Source: JACCZX01 sp963786295
GTDB taxonomy: Bacteria; Pseudomonadota; Gammaproteobacteria; Burkholderiales; Burkholderiaceae_F
Direction: 5' to 3'
Assembly (NCBI GenBank): GCA_963786295.1
Contig: CAWAYV010000026.1
Span: 1-64,000, forward strand
Length of the DNA stretch: 64,000 bases
Part shown: positions 35,408 through 45,908 of the stretch, in pieces
Position numbering within the stretch: position 1 is the first letter of the stretch
How the letters are laid out: each line of letters starts with the position of its first letter
Notes under the pieces: model-generated
What the model was told of the DNA's origin: nothing
Databases searched by the model: none
What the model saw: only the letters and a program-made list of their open reading frames with translations
Position numbers and translations under genes: made by a program

Positions 35408-38231
35408 TCACGCCGCCAGCAATTGCCGCAGCACGAACGGAAGAATGCCGCCGTGGTTGTAGTACTCGACCTCGATTGGCGTGTCGATGCGCAACTTGAT
35501 CGGCACTTTTTGCGTCTTGCCGTCGGCGCGATGAATCAGCAGTGTCGCGTCCTGCTGCGGCTTGACGCCGCTTTCCAGGCCTTCGATATCGAACGTTTCG
35601 TTTCCGACGAGCTTCAGTGTCTGTGCGCTGTCATTGCCGATGAACTGCAGCGGCAGCACCCCCATACCGACCAGGTTGCTGCGATGAATACGCTCGAAGC
35701 TGCGCGCAATCACTGCCTTAACGCCGAGCAGTTGCGTGCCCTTGGCCGCCCAGTCGCGCGATGATCCGGTGCCGTACTCCTCGCCACCGAAGACCACGGT
35801 CGGCACACCCTCGCCGATGTACTTCATCGCGGCGTCGTAAATCGACATCAGTTCGCCCGACGGCTGGTACAGCGTAAAGCCGCCCTCGATTCGCGAACCA
35901 TCGGCTTGCGGCGGAATCATCAAATTCTTGATGCGCACATTGGCGAAGGTGCCGCGCATCATCACTTCGTGGTTGCCGCGACGCGCACCATACGAGTTGA
36001 AGTCAGCCTTCATCACCTTATTGCGGATCAGCCATTGGCCGGCGGGTGAAGTGTCCTTGATCGCGCCGGCGGGCGAAATATGATCGGTGGTGATCGAATC
36101 GCCGAAGATGCCGAGCGCGCGCGCACCCTTGACACCGGTCGACGCCGCAGCGGGCTGCATCGCGAAGCCGTCGAAAAACGGAGGCTTCGCGATGTAGGTC
36201 GACTTCGGCCACGTGTAGACCTGCCCGGAGACGCTGCCGACCTTGTTCCACAGCTCGCCCGGATCGCTCTTCACTTTGGCGTAGTTCGCTTCGTACGCCT
36301 GCGGGTCCATCGCGTACTTCATCAGCGCATAAATCTCGTCCGAGCTAGGCCATACATCGCCTAACCACACGTCTTTGCCGTGTGACGCCCTTGCCGAGCG
36401 GCTCGGTCATCAGATCCTTTAAGACGGTGCCGGCGATCGCGTATGCAACCACCAGCGGCGGCGACGCGAGGAAGTTCGCTTTCAGATTTGGATGAATGCG
36501 TGCTTCGAAGTTGCGATTGCCCGATAACACCGCGGCACACACCAGATTGTTGCTGATAATCGTCTCGTTGATCTCGGGAGAAAGATCGCCGGCGTTGCCG
36601 ATGCACGTCGTGCAGCCATAGGCCGCCAGCGAGAACCCGAGTTTCTCGAGGTAAGGAAGCAGCCCGGTCTTCTGCAGATAGTCAGTCACGATGCGGGAGC
36701 CCGGCGCGAGCGAAGTCTTGATGTGCTTTTGCACCGTCAAACCGGCTTCCACCGCTTTTTTCGCGAGCAAGCCTGCTGCGAGCAACACGCCGGGATTACT
36801 CGTGTTGGTGCACGAGGTGATCGCTGCAATCAGCACGTCGCCGTCGGCGATCGAGACGCCGGCACGCTCGGGCGCTGGTAGGGGCTGCACCAGCGGTCGA
36901 TTGCCCTTCATCTCGACAACATCGCGCGGCGCGCCTTCAGGAGTTGCCGGTCCGGAACCCGCTCGCACTCCGTTGATGGGACGACCGCAAACCGTTGCGC
37001 CAAGCCGCGCGGCCGGTTGATTGAATCCGTTTTCAAGCACCGGCGCCGAAAACAAGCGCGTGAACTCGCTTTTTACGTTGCCGATCTCGATGCGATCCTG
37101 CGGGCGCTTCGGTCCGGCGAGCGACGGCGCAACGGTGCCGAGGTCGAGCGTCACCACCGACGAATAGTCGATTGCGCCGGCCTTCGGAATACCGAACAGT
37201 CCCTGCGCACGGAAGTACGCTTCGAATGCGGCGAGTTCGTCGTGTGTGCGCCCCGTGCCCTCGAAATACGAGATCGTCTTTTCGTCGACCGGAAAAAATC
37301 CCATCGTTGCGCCGTACTCCGGCGCCATGTTGCCAATGGTGGCGCGGTCCGGCACCGCGAGACTCGCCGTGCCTTCGCCGAAGAACTCGACGAACTTGCC
37401 GACTACTTTTGCCTTGCGCAGCAGCTCGGTGATCGACAACACCAGATCGGTGGCGGTCACGCCTTCGCGCAGCTTTCCTTTCAGGTGCACACCCACGACA
37501 TCGGGCGTCAGGAAATACACCGGCTGACCAAGCATGCCGGCTTCGGCCTCGATACCGCCGACGCCCCAGCCGACGACGCCGATGCCGTTGATCATCGTCG
37601 TGTGACTGTCGGTGCCGACCAGCGTGTCGGGGTAGTAGATGCCGTCTTTCTTGTAAACACCGCGCGCCAGATATTCGAGATTGATTTGATGCACGATGCC
37701 GAAGCCCGGCGGCACGACGCCGAACGTGTCGAACGCCTGCATGCCCCATTTCATGAATTCGTAGCGCTCACGGTTGCGCTGAAACTCGAGCTTCATGTTC
37801 AAATCCAGCGCGTCCTTGGTCCCGTAGTGATCGACCATCACCGAGTGATCGACGACCAGATCGACGGGCACCAATGGCTCGATCGTCTTGGCGTTCTTGC
37901 CCATCGCGGCGGCCACGTTGCGCATAGCTGCCAAATCCGCCAGCAGCGGAACGCCGGTGAAATCCTGCAGCACCACCCGTGCGACGACGAACGGAATCTC
38001 GTCGGTCCGGCTGGCGGTCGGCTTCCAGCCGGCAAGCTGACGCACGTGCTCCTCGGTGACCTTCACCCCGTCGCAATTGCGCAGCACCGATTCCAGCACG
38101 ATGCGAATCGACACCGGCAGCCGGGAAACTTTGCCGATTCCCGCTGCTTCAAGCGCGGCCAGGTTGTAGAACTTGCCCCGCTTCGGGCCGACGTTGAATT
38201 CTTGCAGTGAGTTGAACAGGTTATGCGCCAT
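35408..38231 (-). CDS. acnA: Aconitate hydratase, AcnA type, one frameshift
   Basis: The [4Fe-4S] enzyme that converts citrate to isocitrate. The joined length is about 940 residues, slightly above the usual 900. Cluster Cys residues are in 'SCTNTSNPGVLLAAGLLAKK' and 'YGCTTCIGNAGDLSPEI'. Other motifs are 'LVGTDSHTTMINGIGVVGWG' and 'VVFGGEEYGTGSSRDWAAKG'. The frame changes at about 36,365 ('LTEPLGKG' continues as 'KDVWLGDVWPSSDEIYALMK'). It lies 6 bp after prpD in the order prpC - mliC-like - prpD - acnA, so it may also hydrate 2-methylaconitate in the methylcitrate cycle. Confidence 0.93.
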
Positions 38232-38237
38232 AAATCC

Positions 38238-39691
38238 TCAGATAATCATCAGGTCCACGAACTCGTGCACCGGCGTCGCGGCCAGGCGTTTCGAGTCCAT
38301 GCACAAATCCAGAATTGCATCGGCCTGCTTGGCCGGAAACACGCGCGCCAGGTTCGTCTTGAACTTTTCCACGAGCAACGGCATGCCTTCCTTGCGCCGC
38401 CGCTTGTGCCCGATCGGATACTCGACCACGACTTCCTTCAGTTTCGTGCCGTCCGCGAACTCGACCGTCAATGCGTTCGCGATCGAACGCTTGCTCGGAT
38501 CGAGATAGTCCTTCGTGAACTGCTTGTCCTCGACGCACGACGATCTTGTCGCGCAACGCATCGATGCGCGGATCGGAAGCAACGTCGTCTTCGTAGTCTT
38601 CGGCCGTCAGGCGGCCGAAGATCAGCGGCACCGCGACCATGTACTGGATGCAGTGATCGCGGTCGGCAGGATTATCGAGCGGCCCTTTCTTGTCGATGAT
38701 GCGAATGCACGCTTCGTGCGTGCGAATCGTGATCTTCTTGATATCGGCCGCGGTCTTGCCGAGCTTGTTCAGCTGCCCGTGCAGCGTCATCGCCGCTTCG
38801 ACCGCGGTCTGCGAATGAAACTCGGCCGGAAAGGAAATCTTGAACAGGATGTGCTCCATCACGTACGAGCCGTACGGGCGCTGGAACTTGAACGCCTTGC
38901 CCTTGAACAGCACGTCGTAAAAGCCCCACGTCTTGGCTGACAGCACCGACGGGTAACCCATCTCGCCCGTTTTCGCGATCAACGCCAGACGCACCGCGCG
39001 CGAGGTCGCGTCACCCGCCGCCCAGCTCTTGCGCGACCCGGTGTTCGGCGAATGCCGATACGTGCGCAGCGACTGGCCATCGACCCACGCCAGCGACACG
39101 GCGTTGATGATTTCGTCACGCGTCAGGCCGAGCATCTGCGCCACGACCGCGGTCGATGCCACTTTGACCAGCACAACGTGATCGAGACCCACTTTGTTGA
39201 ACGAGTTCTCGAGCGCAATGCAGCCTTGAATTTCGTGCGCCTTGATCATCGCGGTCAGCACGTCGTTGACCGTCAGCGGCGCTCTGCCGGAGGCGACCGC
39301 GTTGCGCGAGAGCCAGTCTGCGGTGGCAAGGATGCCCCCCAGGTTGTCCGACGGATGACCCCATTCCGCGGCCAACCAAGTGTCGTTGAAGTCGAGCCAG
39401 CGAATCATCGCGCCGATATCGAACGCGGCTTTGACCGGGTCGAGTTGAAACTGAGTGCCGGGCACCCTGGCGCCATTCGGAACGACCGTACCCTGCACGA
39501 TCGGGCCCAGCAACTTGGTGCACGCCGGATACTCGAGCGCTTCGAACCCACATCCCAAGCGTGTCCATCAGGCAATAGCGCGCCGTTTCGTATGCGTCTT
39601 TGCTCTTGATCTTGTACTTGGTGACGTAGTCGACGATGTCGACCAGCACTTTGTCCGGCTTCGGACGAACGTTGCTGATATGGCTACTCAT
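38238..39691 (-). CDS. prpD: 2-Methylcitrate dehydratase (MmgE/PrpD family), two frameshifts
   Basis: The dehydratase of the methylcitrate cycle (propionyl-CoA breakdown), about 485 residues. The start 'SSHISNVRPKPDKVLVDIVD' at 39691 is typical. A shift near 39,555 leads into 'CGFEALEYPACTKLLGPIVQ' and a second near 38,535 leads into 'KQFTKDYLDPSKRSIANALT'. In between are 'RWLDFNDTWLAAEWGHPSDN' and 'WAAGDATSRAVRLALIAKTG', both strongly conserved in PrpD. It lies between the lysozyme-inhibitor-like gene and acnA in one operon. Since the protein is otherwise conserved, the shifts are more likely errors than decay. Confidence 0.9.
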
Positions 39692-39704
39692 GCAGTGAGA
39701 CTCG

Positions 39705-40070
39705 CTACTTCTTCGATGGGGTCTTGCTGGCCGGCGGGGCGGGCGGCTTCAGTCTGCAAGTGATCGGCTCTGAAAGCAGCGGATCAAATGTCAGCTGGCC
39801 TTCGTCGCCCTTGCTGTGCCAGACAACCTTGCCGTCCTTGCTTTCATAGCGGGCTCCCGACGCGGCGGGCGTACCGAATACCTCGATCCGGCTGCCGATG
39901 TACGTCAACTGAGCTTGGACACCAGGGTAGCGCGGGTGCTCGTTGAAACGCAGAATGCGGCCGTTGTCGCAAAGCCAATCGGTGGTAAAGCTGCGTGTCG
40001 GCGCGGTGTTGCTCGCCTGCGCCGCCGGAAAGGCAAGCCAAAGCGCAACTGCGATCATCAGGGCTTTCAT
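39705..40070 (-). CDS. MliC-like periplasmic lysozyme-inhibitor family protein
   Basis: A secreted protein of 121 residues. The start ATG 40070 begins MKALMIAVALWLAFPAAQAS, a classic signal peptide. The mature part shows the MliC/PliC pattern: 'DWLCDNGRILRFNE' (first Cys), 'TPAASGARYESKDGKVVWHS' (the SASGARY-like active loop), 'KGDEGQLTF' and a final Cys in 'EPITCRL'. A Pro/Lys-rich tail follows. As deposited it is in frame with the upstream prpC because prpC's stop is lost. The expected ATGA overlap (40067-40070) shows that it should be a separate gene. Finding such a gene inside a prp operon is unusual. Confidence 0.75.
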   Translation of the reverse strand: MKALMIAVALWLAFPAAQASNTAPTRSFTTDWLCDNGRILRFNEHPRYPGVQAQLTYIGSRIEVFGTPAASGARYESKDGKVVWHSKGDEGQLTFDPLLSEPITCRLKPPAPPASKTPSKK

Positions 40071-41227
40071 TTGCCGCTTCTCGATCGGAACGAACTTCAG
40101 ATCTTCGGGCCCGACATAATTTGCACTCGGCCGAATGATCTTGTTGTCGATGCGCTGCTCGATCACGTGCGCACTCCAGCCGCTGGTGCGCGAGATGACG
40201 AACAGCGGCGTGAACATCGCGGTGGGCACACCCATCATGTGATAACTGGTAGCGCTGTACCAGTCGAGATTCGGAAACATTTTCTTCTCGCGCATCATCA
40301 CCTGCTCGACGCGCGCCGAGATGTCGAAGAGCTTCATGTTGCCCGCGTCAGCCGACAATTCCCGCGCGACTTCCTTGATCACTTCGTTGCGCGGGTCGGC
40401 GATCGTGTACACCGGGTGGCCGAAGCCGATGATCACCTGCTTGTCGGCGACACGCTTGACGATGTCGGCCTCGGCATCGTCGGGATTGTCGTAGCGGCCG
40501 ATCGTGTCGAACGCGAACTCGTTGGCGCCGCCGTGCTTCGGGCCCTTCAGCGCACCGATCGCCGCGGTGATCGCCGAATACATGTCGCTGCCGGTGCCGG
40601 CGACTACGCGTGCGGTGAAGGTCGACGCGTTGAATTCGTGTTCGGCGTACAGGTTCAGCGACGTGTGCATCGAACGCACCCAGAGCTTCGATGGCGCGCG
40701 GCCGTGTAAGCAGATGCAGGAAGTGTCCACCGATCGAGTCGTCATCGGTCTCGACTTCGATGCGCCGCCCCGAATGCGAGAAGTGATACCAGTAGAGCAG
40801 CATCGAGCCAAACGACGCCATCAGCCGATCGGCGATGTCGCGCGCCTCGGCCAGCTTGTGATCCTCTGCCTCCGGCAGCACCGCGCCCAGCGCCGAGCAC
40901 GCAGTGCGCATCACATCCATCGGATGCGTGTTGGCTGGAATCGTCTCGAGCGAGCGCTGCACCGCGGCCGGAATTGCGCGCAGGCTTTTCAGCTTGCGCT
41001 TGTACGCCGCAAGCTCGGCGACCGTCGGCAACTTGCCGTGCACCAGCAGATACGCGATCTCCTCGAACTCGCAGCGCGCGGCGATATCGAGAATGTCGTA
41101 GCCGCGATAGTGCAGGTCGTTGCCGCGTGCGACCGACGGTGCATAAGGCTGTGTTGCCCGCCACGACGCCGGACAGCGCGACGGATTTTTTTGGCTTCAG
41201 TGCGGTAACCGCGGGAGCATCGTTCAT
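40067..41227 (-). CDS. prpC: 2-Methylcitrate synthase, three frameshifts
   Basis: The citrate-synthase-family enzyme that condenses propionyl-CoA with oxaloacetate, about 385 residues. It reads 'PKKSVALSGVVAGNTALCTV', shifts near 41,128 to 'GNDLHYRGYDILDIAARCEF', and shifts near 40,690 to 'VRSMHTSLNLYAEHEFNAST'. The catalytic His and Asp regions are 'GPKHGGANEFAFDTI', 'IIGFGHPVYTIADPRNEVIK' and 'WYSATSYHMMGVPTAMFTPL'. Its own stop is missing: after 'YVGPEDLKFVPIEKR' the frame enters the next gene, whereas a one-base correction gives TGA at 40067. The short length and the 'LHYRGYDI' form favour PrpC over GltA. Confidence 0.9.
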
Positions 41228-41320
41228 CGCGAGTCTCTCCTGTTCGCAAACAGCTGATCCAGCCCGCTCTCACACGCTTCGTAGCCGATCACGTCATGCA
41301 ACAGGCGGATCTGCATCGTG

Positions 41321-42308
41321 CTAGCCGAGCAGGTGAGCAACGCCATCGCGCTCTTCGAGCAGCTCTTTCAACGTCGCGTCCATTTTCTGGCGTGAAAAGT
41401 CGTCGATCTCCAATCCCTTGACGACTTCGTACTTGCCGTTCGCGCATACGCACGGCATGCCGTACATGACGTCCTGTGGAATCGCCGTAGCTACCGTCCG
41501 ACGCCACGCCCATCGTGACCCAACGCCCGCCGGTTCCGGAAACCCAGTCGCGCACATGATCGATCGCCGCATTAGCGGCCGACGCCGCCGACGACAGCCC
41601 GCGCGCCTCGATGACTGCAGCCCCGCGCTTGCCGATCGTCGGGATGTAGGTTTCGCGATACCAAGCGTCATCGATCATCGGCTTGACCGCTTTGCCGTCG
41701 ATCGTTGCAAACCGCAGATCCGGGTACATCGTCGGCGAATGATTGCCCCACACGATCAATTTCTCGATCGACGACACCGGCTTGCCGGTCTTGGCCGCCA
41801 ACTGCGACAGCGCGCGATTGTGGTCGAGCCTCATCATCGCGGTGAAACTCGACTTCGGCAGCGACGGCGCCGATTTCATCGCAATGTAAGCGTTGGTGTT
41901 CGCCGGATTGCCGACGACCAGCACCTTGACGTTGCGCCTGGCCGATTGATCGAGCGCCTTGCCCTGCGCCGTAAAGATCTGTGCATTGGCGGCCAACAGG
42001 TCCTTGCGCTCCATGCCGGGCCCGCGCGGCCGCGCGCCCACGAGCAGCGCGATGTCGATGTCTTTGAATGCGGTCGCCGGCTCGCTGTGCGCCTGCATGC
42101 CCGCCAGCAGCGGAAAGGCGCAATCGTCCAGCTCCATCATCACGCCTTTCAGCGCCTTTTGTGCTTTTTCGTCCGGAATCTCGAGCAGCTGCAAATCGAC
42201 CGGCTGCTCTTTGCCGAGCATTTCTCCGGATGCGATGCGAAACAGCAGCGAGTAGCCGATCTGCCCGGCGGCGCCTGTGACGGCGACACGAACGGGAGCT
42301 TTATTCAT
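41321..42308 (-). CDS. mdh: Malate dehydrogenase, one frameshift
   Basis: A TCA-cycle enzyme oxidising malate to oxaloacetate with NAD, about 329 residues, of the homodimeric cytosolic type used by betaproteobacteria. The NAD loop is 'VAVTGAAGQIGYSLLFRIAS'. 'GARPRGPGMERKDLLAANAQ', 'KVLVVGNPANTNAYIAMK' and the catalytic His in 'IVWGNHSPTMYPDLRFATID' follow. Near 41,480 the frame changes to reach 'DVMYGMPCVCANGKYEVVKG' and the end 'GVAHLLG'. It is divergent from the gntR gene across a 163-bp promoter region. The extra frame downstream to 41289 is a shadow. Confidence 0.94.
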
Positions 42309-42405
42309 GATCGTGTTTCTCCGGTGGAATTGCTCGGCATGAAAAGCGCGGCCGGGGCCAGCAGGGCAAAACGGGACGGCGAGCAGTCTACTGCAAAAGA
42401 CCCGG

Positions 42406-42436
42406 TTGACACCACTAGTCTTATATAAGATAGATG
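42406..42436. promoter_or_regulatory. Divergent mdh/gntR control region with a perfect 12-bp palindrome
   Basis: TTGACA at 42406-42411 is followed by TCTTATATAAGA (42419-42430), a perfect palindrome, in a 163-bp gap between mdh (minus) and gntR (plus). GntR/HutC-type regulators bind palindromes of this size, and the gntR gene starts 41 bp downstream. It is a strong candidate for autoregulation and mdh/sdh control. The exact -10 element is unclear because the palindrome occupies its usual place. Confidence 0.6.
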
Positions 42437-42471
42437 ATGTATTGTAAGGCGCTTTGTGTTGAAATGCCGCG

Positions 42472-43230
42472 ATGTCTATCCCGCTCAGCAAGGAAGCCGA
42501 TTCCGTCAGCCAGGCCGCTGTTTACGCGCCGCTGTACCGGCAGATCAAGGACTTGATCGTTCAGGGATTGCAGCGCGGAGAGTGGAAGCCCGGCGAGATG
42601 ATTCCGAGTGAGATGGACCTGGCCGCGCGATTTCAGGTAAGCCAGGGGACGGTACGCAAGGCCGTCGACGAACTCTCGACCGAGAACCTGCTGGTGAGGC
42701 GGCAGGGCAAGGGCACTTTCGTCGCCACGCATCATGAGCCGCGTGCGCAATTCCGATTTCTGCGCGTAGTGCCCGACGATCATGAGCCGACACCGGCGAC
42801 CAGTCGCTATCTCGAGTGCAGGCGGACCCGCGCCACCGGCGACATCGCGCGTCACTTGGCGGTCAGGCCCAGCGATCCCGTCGTGTATCTGCGCCGGCTG
42901 CTGAGCTTCGAAGGTGCGCCCGTCGTGCTCGATGAGATTTGGCTGCCTGGAAATCTGTTCAAGAAGCTGACGGCGGAGCGTCTTGCCGAATACACAGGGC
43001 CGCTGTATGGCTTGTTCGAAACTGAATTCGGAACGCGCATGATTCGCGCCGATGAACGGATCAGAGCGGTGGCGGCTACGACCGATGCCGCGAAGCACTT
43101 GAAGGTGGCGCCAGGCTCGCCGCTGCTGCTGGTCGAGCGCGTGTCGTACACCTACGGCGAGCGCCCGGTCGAAGTCCGGCGCGGTCTTTCGGTCACCGAG
43201 CGGTATCACTATCGCAACACACTGAGCTAA
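42472..43230 (+). CDS. GntR family regulator, HutC type with UTRA domain
   Basis: A 252-residue regulator. Residues about 15-85 form the winged helix ('VYAPLYRQIKDLIVQGLQRG', 'IPSEMDLAARFQVSQGTVRK', 'LVRRQGKGTFVATH'). Residues about 95-250 form the UTRA ligand domain ('RHLAVRPSDPVVYLRRLLSF', 'SPLLLVERVSYTYGERPVEV'). It lies between mdh (divergent) and sdhC (91 bp downstream, same strand). A member at this place is usual in Burkholderiales TCA clusters and probably senses a TCA or acyl-CoA metabolite. The ligand is not evident from the sequence. Confidence 0.93.
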   Translation: MSIPLSKEADSVSQAAVYAPLYRQIKDLIVQGLQRGEWKPGEMIPSEMDLAARFQVSQGTVRKAVDELSTENLLVRRQGKGTFVATHHEPRAQFRFLRVVPDDHEPTPATSRYLECRRTRATGDIARHLAVRPSDPVVYLRRLLSFEGAPVVLDEIWLPGNLFKKLTAERLAEYTGPLYGLFETEFGTRMIRADERIRAVAATTDAAKHLKVAPGSPLLLVERVSYTYGERPVEVRRGLSVTERYHYRNTLS

Positions 43231-43321
43231 CGCGCCGCTGTGTTGGCGCAGACGATTTGGTTCAGTGCAGCAATTCGGTCAGAATACCGGTCGCGAAGTT
43301 CTTTCAAACTAACGGCCATCG

Positions 43322-43741
43322 ATGAGCAGCTTCACCGCAGAAAAACAGCCACGGCCGCAATTTCGCAACCTTAACTTTCCGCTGCTGCTGACCTATCGCC
43401 TGCCGCTGCCTGGGCTGGTGTCGATCATGCACCGGATCAGCGGAGCGGCACTGTTCCTGGCGCTGCCGCTGCTGCTGTGGATGTTCGACCTGAGCTTGAC
43501 GTCGGAGCTCAGCTTTGAACGGCTACGGGCCATCGCCTCCAATTTTTTCTTCAAGCTTCTGCTCGTGTTCCTGATCTGGGGTTTCTTTCACCACTTGGTT
43601 GCGGGCATTCGTTTTCTGCTACTCGACCTGCACATTGGCATCGATCTCAAAGCCGCGCGTGCGAGTGCGATCGCGGTGTACGCCATCAGCCTGCCGCTGA
43701 CTTTGATTGCGGCGTTCAAGGTCTTTGGAGTGTTTGTCTGA
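43322..43741 (+). CDS. sdhC: Succinate dehydrogenase cytochrome b556 subunit
   Basis: A membrane anchor of complex II, 139 residues with three helices. The N terminus 'QPRPQFRNLNFPLLLTYRLP' precedes 'GLVSIMHRISGAALFLALPL', which holds the quinone-site Ser and Arg. The haem-ligand His lies in 'IWGFFHHLVAGIRFLLLDLH'. The stop overlaps the sdhD start (TGATG). It is the first gene of the sdhCDAB-sdhE-gltA run. Confidence 0.94.
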   Translation: MSSFTAEKQPRPQFRNLNFPLLLTYRLPLPGLVSIMHRISGAALFLALPLLLWMFDLSLTSELSFERLRAIASNFFFKLLLVFLIWGFFHHLVAGIRFLLLDLHIGIDLKAARASAIAVYAISLPLTLIAAFKVFGVFV

Positions 43742-44113
43742 TGGCGCGCGCCGTCGGCTGTCGGCATTGGTCCCAAGCGCGTGGTCGTCGGCGCCCAATA
43801 TGGTCTGGCGGGATTTATCGGCCAGCGAATCACGTCGGTCGTGTTGACTTTGTGGGTGCTGCTAGTCGGCCTGAGCGTGTTATTCGGGCCGCTGTCCTAC
43901 GACAAGTGGGCGGCGTTGTTCGTCCCGCTGTGGATGAAGGTCATCACGCTGGTTGCGCTTTTCTCTCTGCTGTACCACGCGTGGATCGGTGTGCGAAATA
44001 TCTGGATGGATTACATCACACCGTTGTGGGTACGACTGTCGTTGCACACGATCACGGTGCTGTGGTTGATCGCTTGCGCAGTGTGGTCGGTACAGATCCT
44101 GTGGAGGGTATGA
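43741..44113 (+). CDS. sdhD: Succinate dehydrogenase membrane anchor subunit, one frameshift
   Basis: The second membrane anchor of complex II, about 124 residues. ATG 43741 (MARAVG) fits the sdhC overlap. The conserved protein 'GPKRVVVGAQYGLAGFIGQR' then runs in another frame from about 43,765, giving three helices ('ITSVVLTLWVLLVGLSVLFG', 'MKVITLVALFSLLYHAWIGV', 'LSLHTITVLWLIACAVWSVQ'). The haem/quinone His and Asp region is 'YHAWIGVRNIWMDYI'. The stop overlaps sdhA by 4 bp (ATGA). Confidence 0.9.
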
Positions 44114-45895
44114 AGGTGCCGGCGACGTCGAACCTGGCGCGGCGTCGCTTCGACGCAGTCATTGTCGGAGCCGGCGGTGCCGGCATGCGCTGTTCGTTGC
44201 AGCTTGCCAACGCAGGGCTGAATGTCGCCGTGCTCTCGAAGGTGTTTCCGACGCGCTCGCACACGGTGGCCGCACAGGGTGGCATCGGCGCGGCGCTCGG
44301 CAACATGACCGAAGACAGCTGGCTGTGGCATATGTTCGATACCGTCAAGGGATCGGACTATCTTGGCGACCAGGACGCGATCGAGTTCATGTGTCGCGAA
44401 GCGCCGCGCGTCGTCTACGAGCTGGAACACTTTGGCATGCCGTTCGATCGCAATCCCGACGGTACGATTTATCAGCGCCCGTTCGGCGGGCATTCGGCGC
44501 ATTTCGGCGAGAAGCCGGTGCCGCGCGCGTGCGCTGCCGCCGACCGCACCGGGCATGCGCTGCTGCATACGCTGTATCAACGCAACATTGCATCGCGCAC
44601 GCAGTTTTTTGTCGAGTGGATGGCGCTCGATCTGATTCGCAACGCCGATGGCGACGTGGTTGGCGTGATCGCGATTGAGATGGAAACCGGCGAGCCGATG
44701 ATCTTCGAAGCGAAGGTGACGGTGCTGGCGACCGGTGGCGCCGGTCGGATCTTGGAGGCGTCGACCAATGCCTACATCTGCACCGGCGACGGGCTTGGAC
44801 TCGCCGCGCGCGCCGGATTGCCGCTCGAGGACATGGAGTTCTGGCAGTTTCACCCGAGCGCGAGTGGCCGGGGTCGGCGTGCTGATCACCGAAGGCGTGC
44901 GGGGCGAGGGCGGGATTCTGCTGAACTGCAATGGCGAGCGATTCATGGAGCGTTACGCGCCGACGCTGAAGGATCTGGCGCCGCGCGACATTGTTTCGCG
45001 TTCGATGGATCAGGAGATCAAGGAAGGCCGCGGCTGCGGCCCGAACAAGGATTACGTGCTGCTGAAGCTCGACCATCTCGGGGCGGAAACGATCATGAAG
45101 CGGCTGCCGTCGATCCGCGAAATCGCGATCAAGTTCGCGAATGTCGATCCGGTCAAGGAGCCGATTCCGGTAGTGCCGACGATTCACTATCAGATGGGCG
45201 GCATCCCGACCAACTATTTCGGCCAGGTGGTAGCGCCTGCCGGCGGCAATCCGAACGCTGTTGTCAATGGGTTGTATGCAATCGGAGAATGCGCTTGTGT
45301 CAGCGTGCACGGCGCCAATCGGTTGGGTACCAATTCGCTGCTCGATCTTGTGGTGTTCGGCCGCGCGGCGGGTAATCACATTGTCGATCAGAAAGTTGGC
45401 ACGATCGGGCATAAGACCTTTCCGGCCGACGGTGGCGACGCGACCGTCGCGCGTTTGGCAGCGCTTGATGCCTCGAACAACGGAGAGCGTGTGCAGGATG
45501 TTGCCAACGACATCCGCAAGACGATGCAGGCGCATTGCGGTGTGTTTCGCACCGGCCCATTGCTTGCAAGAGGGCGTGCGCAAGATCACTGGCGCTCGAA
45601 GAACGCGCGACGCCGTGTCTCGATCGACGACAAGTCGAAGATTTTCAACACCGCGCGGATCGAGGCGCTTGAGCTCGAAAACCTGGTCGAGACTGCCAAG
45701 GCCACGATCGTTTCTGCTGCCGCGCGCACCGAAAGCCGCGGCGCGCACTCGCGCGACGACTATCCGGAGCGCGACGATGTTCACTGGCTCAAGCACACGC
45801 TGCACTACTCACACGGCAATCGTCTCGATTACAAGCCGGTCAACATGAAGCCGCTAAGTGTCGACGGGTTCGAACCGAAGCCCAGAACGTTTTAG
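44110..45895 (+). CDS. sdhA: Succinate dehydrogenase flavoprotein subunit, several frameshifts
   Basis: The FAD-carrying catalytic subunit that oxidises succinate to fumarate, about 594 residues. The dinucleotide loop is 'FDAVIVGAGGAGMRCSLQLA'. The FAD-linking His is in 'VFPTRSHTVAAQGGIGAALG', and the active-site parts include 'IYQRPFGGHSAHFGEKPVPR'. A shift near 44,865 leads to 'GVAGVGVLITEGVRGEGGIL', and 'IHYQMGGIPTNYFGQVV' and 'YAIGECACVSVHGANRLGTN' follow. Around 45,560-45,605 the frame is lost and regained, since 'LQEGVRKIT' lies in another frame. An essential gene with several shifts is the best sign that the indels are technical. Confidence 0.93.
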
Positions 45896-45908
45896 GAACG
45901 GAACAGAA

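Noticed and set aside
37017..38210. 397-residue open frame on the plus strand
   Set aside because: It is antisense to acnA, which carries the aconitase motifs.
39705..40811. Fusion of methylcitrate synthase with a lysozyme-inhibitor domain
   Set aside because: The second part has its own signal peptide right at an ATGA overlap, and a one-base correction restores the prpC stop. A signal peptide inside a cytoplasmic enzyme makes no sense.
44387..45805. 472-residue open frame on the minus strand
   Set aside because: It is antisense to sdhA, and its sequence has no recognisable family features.
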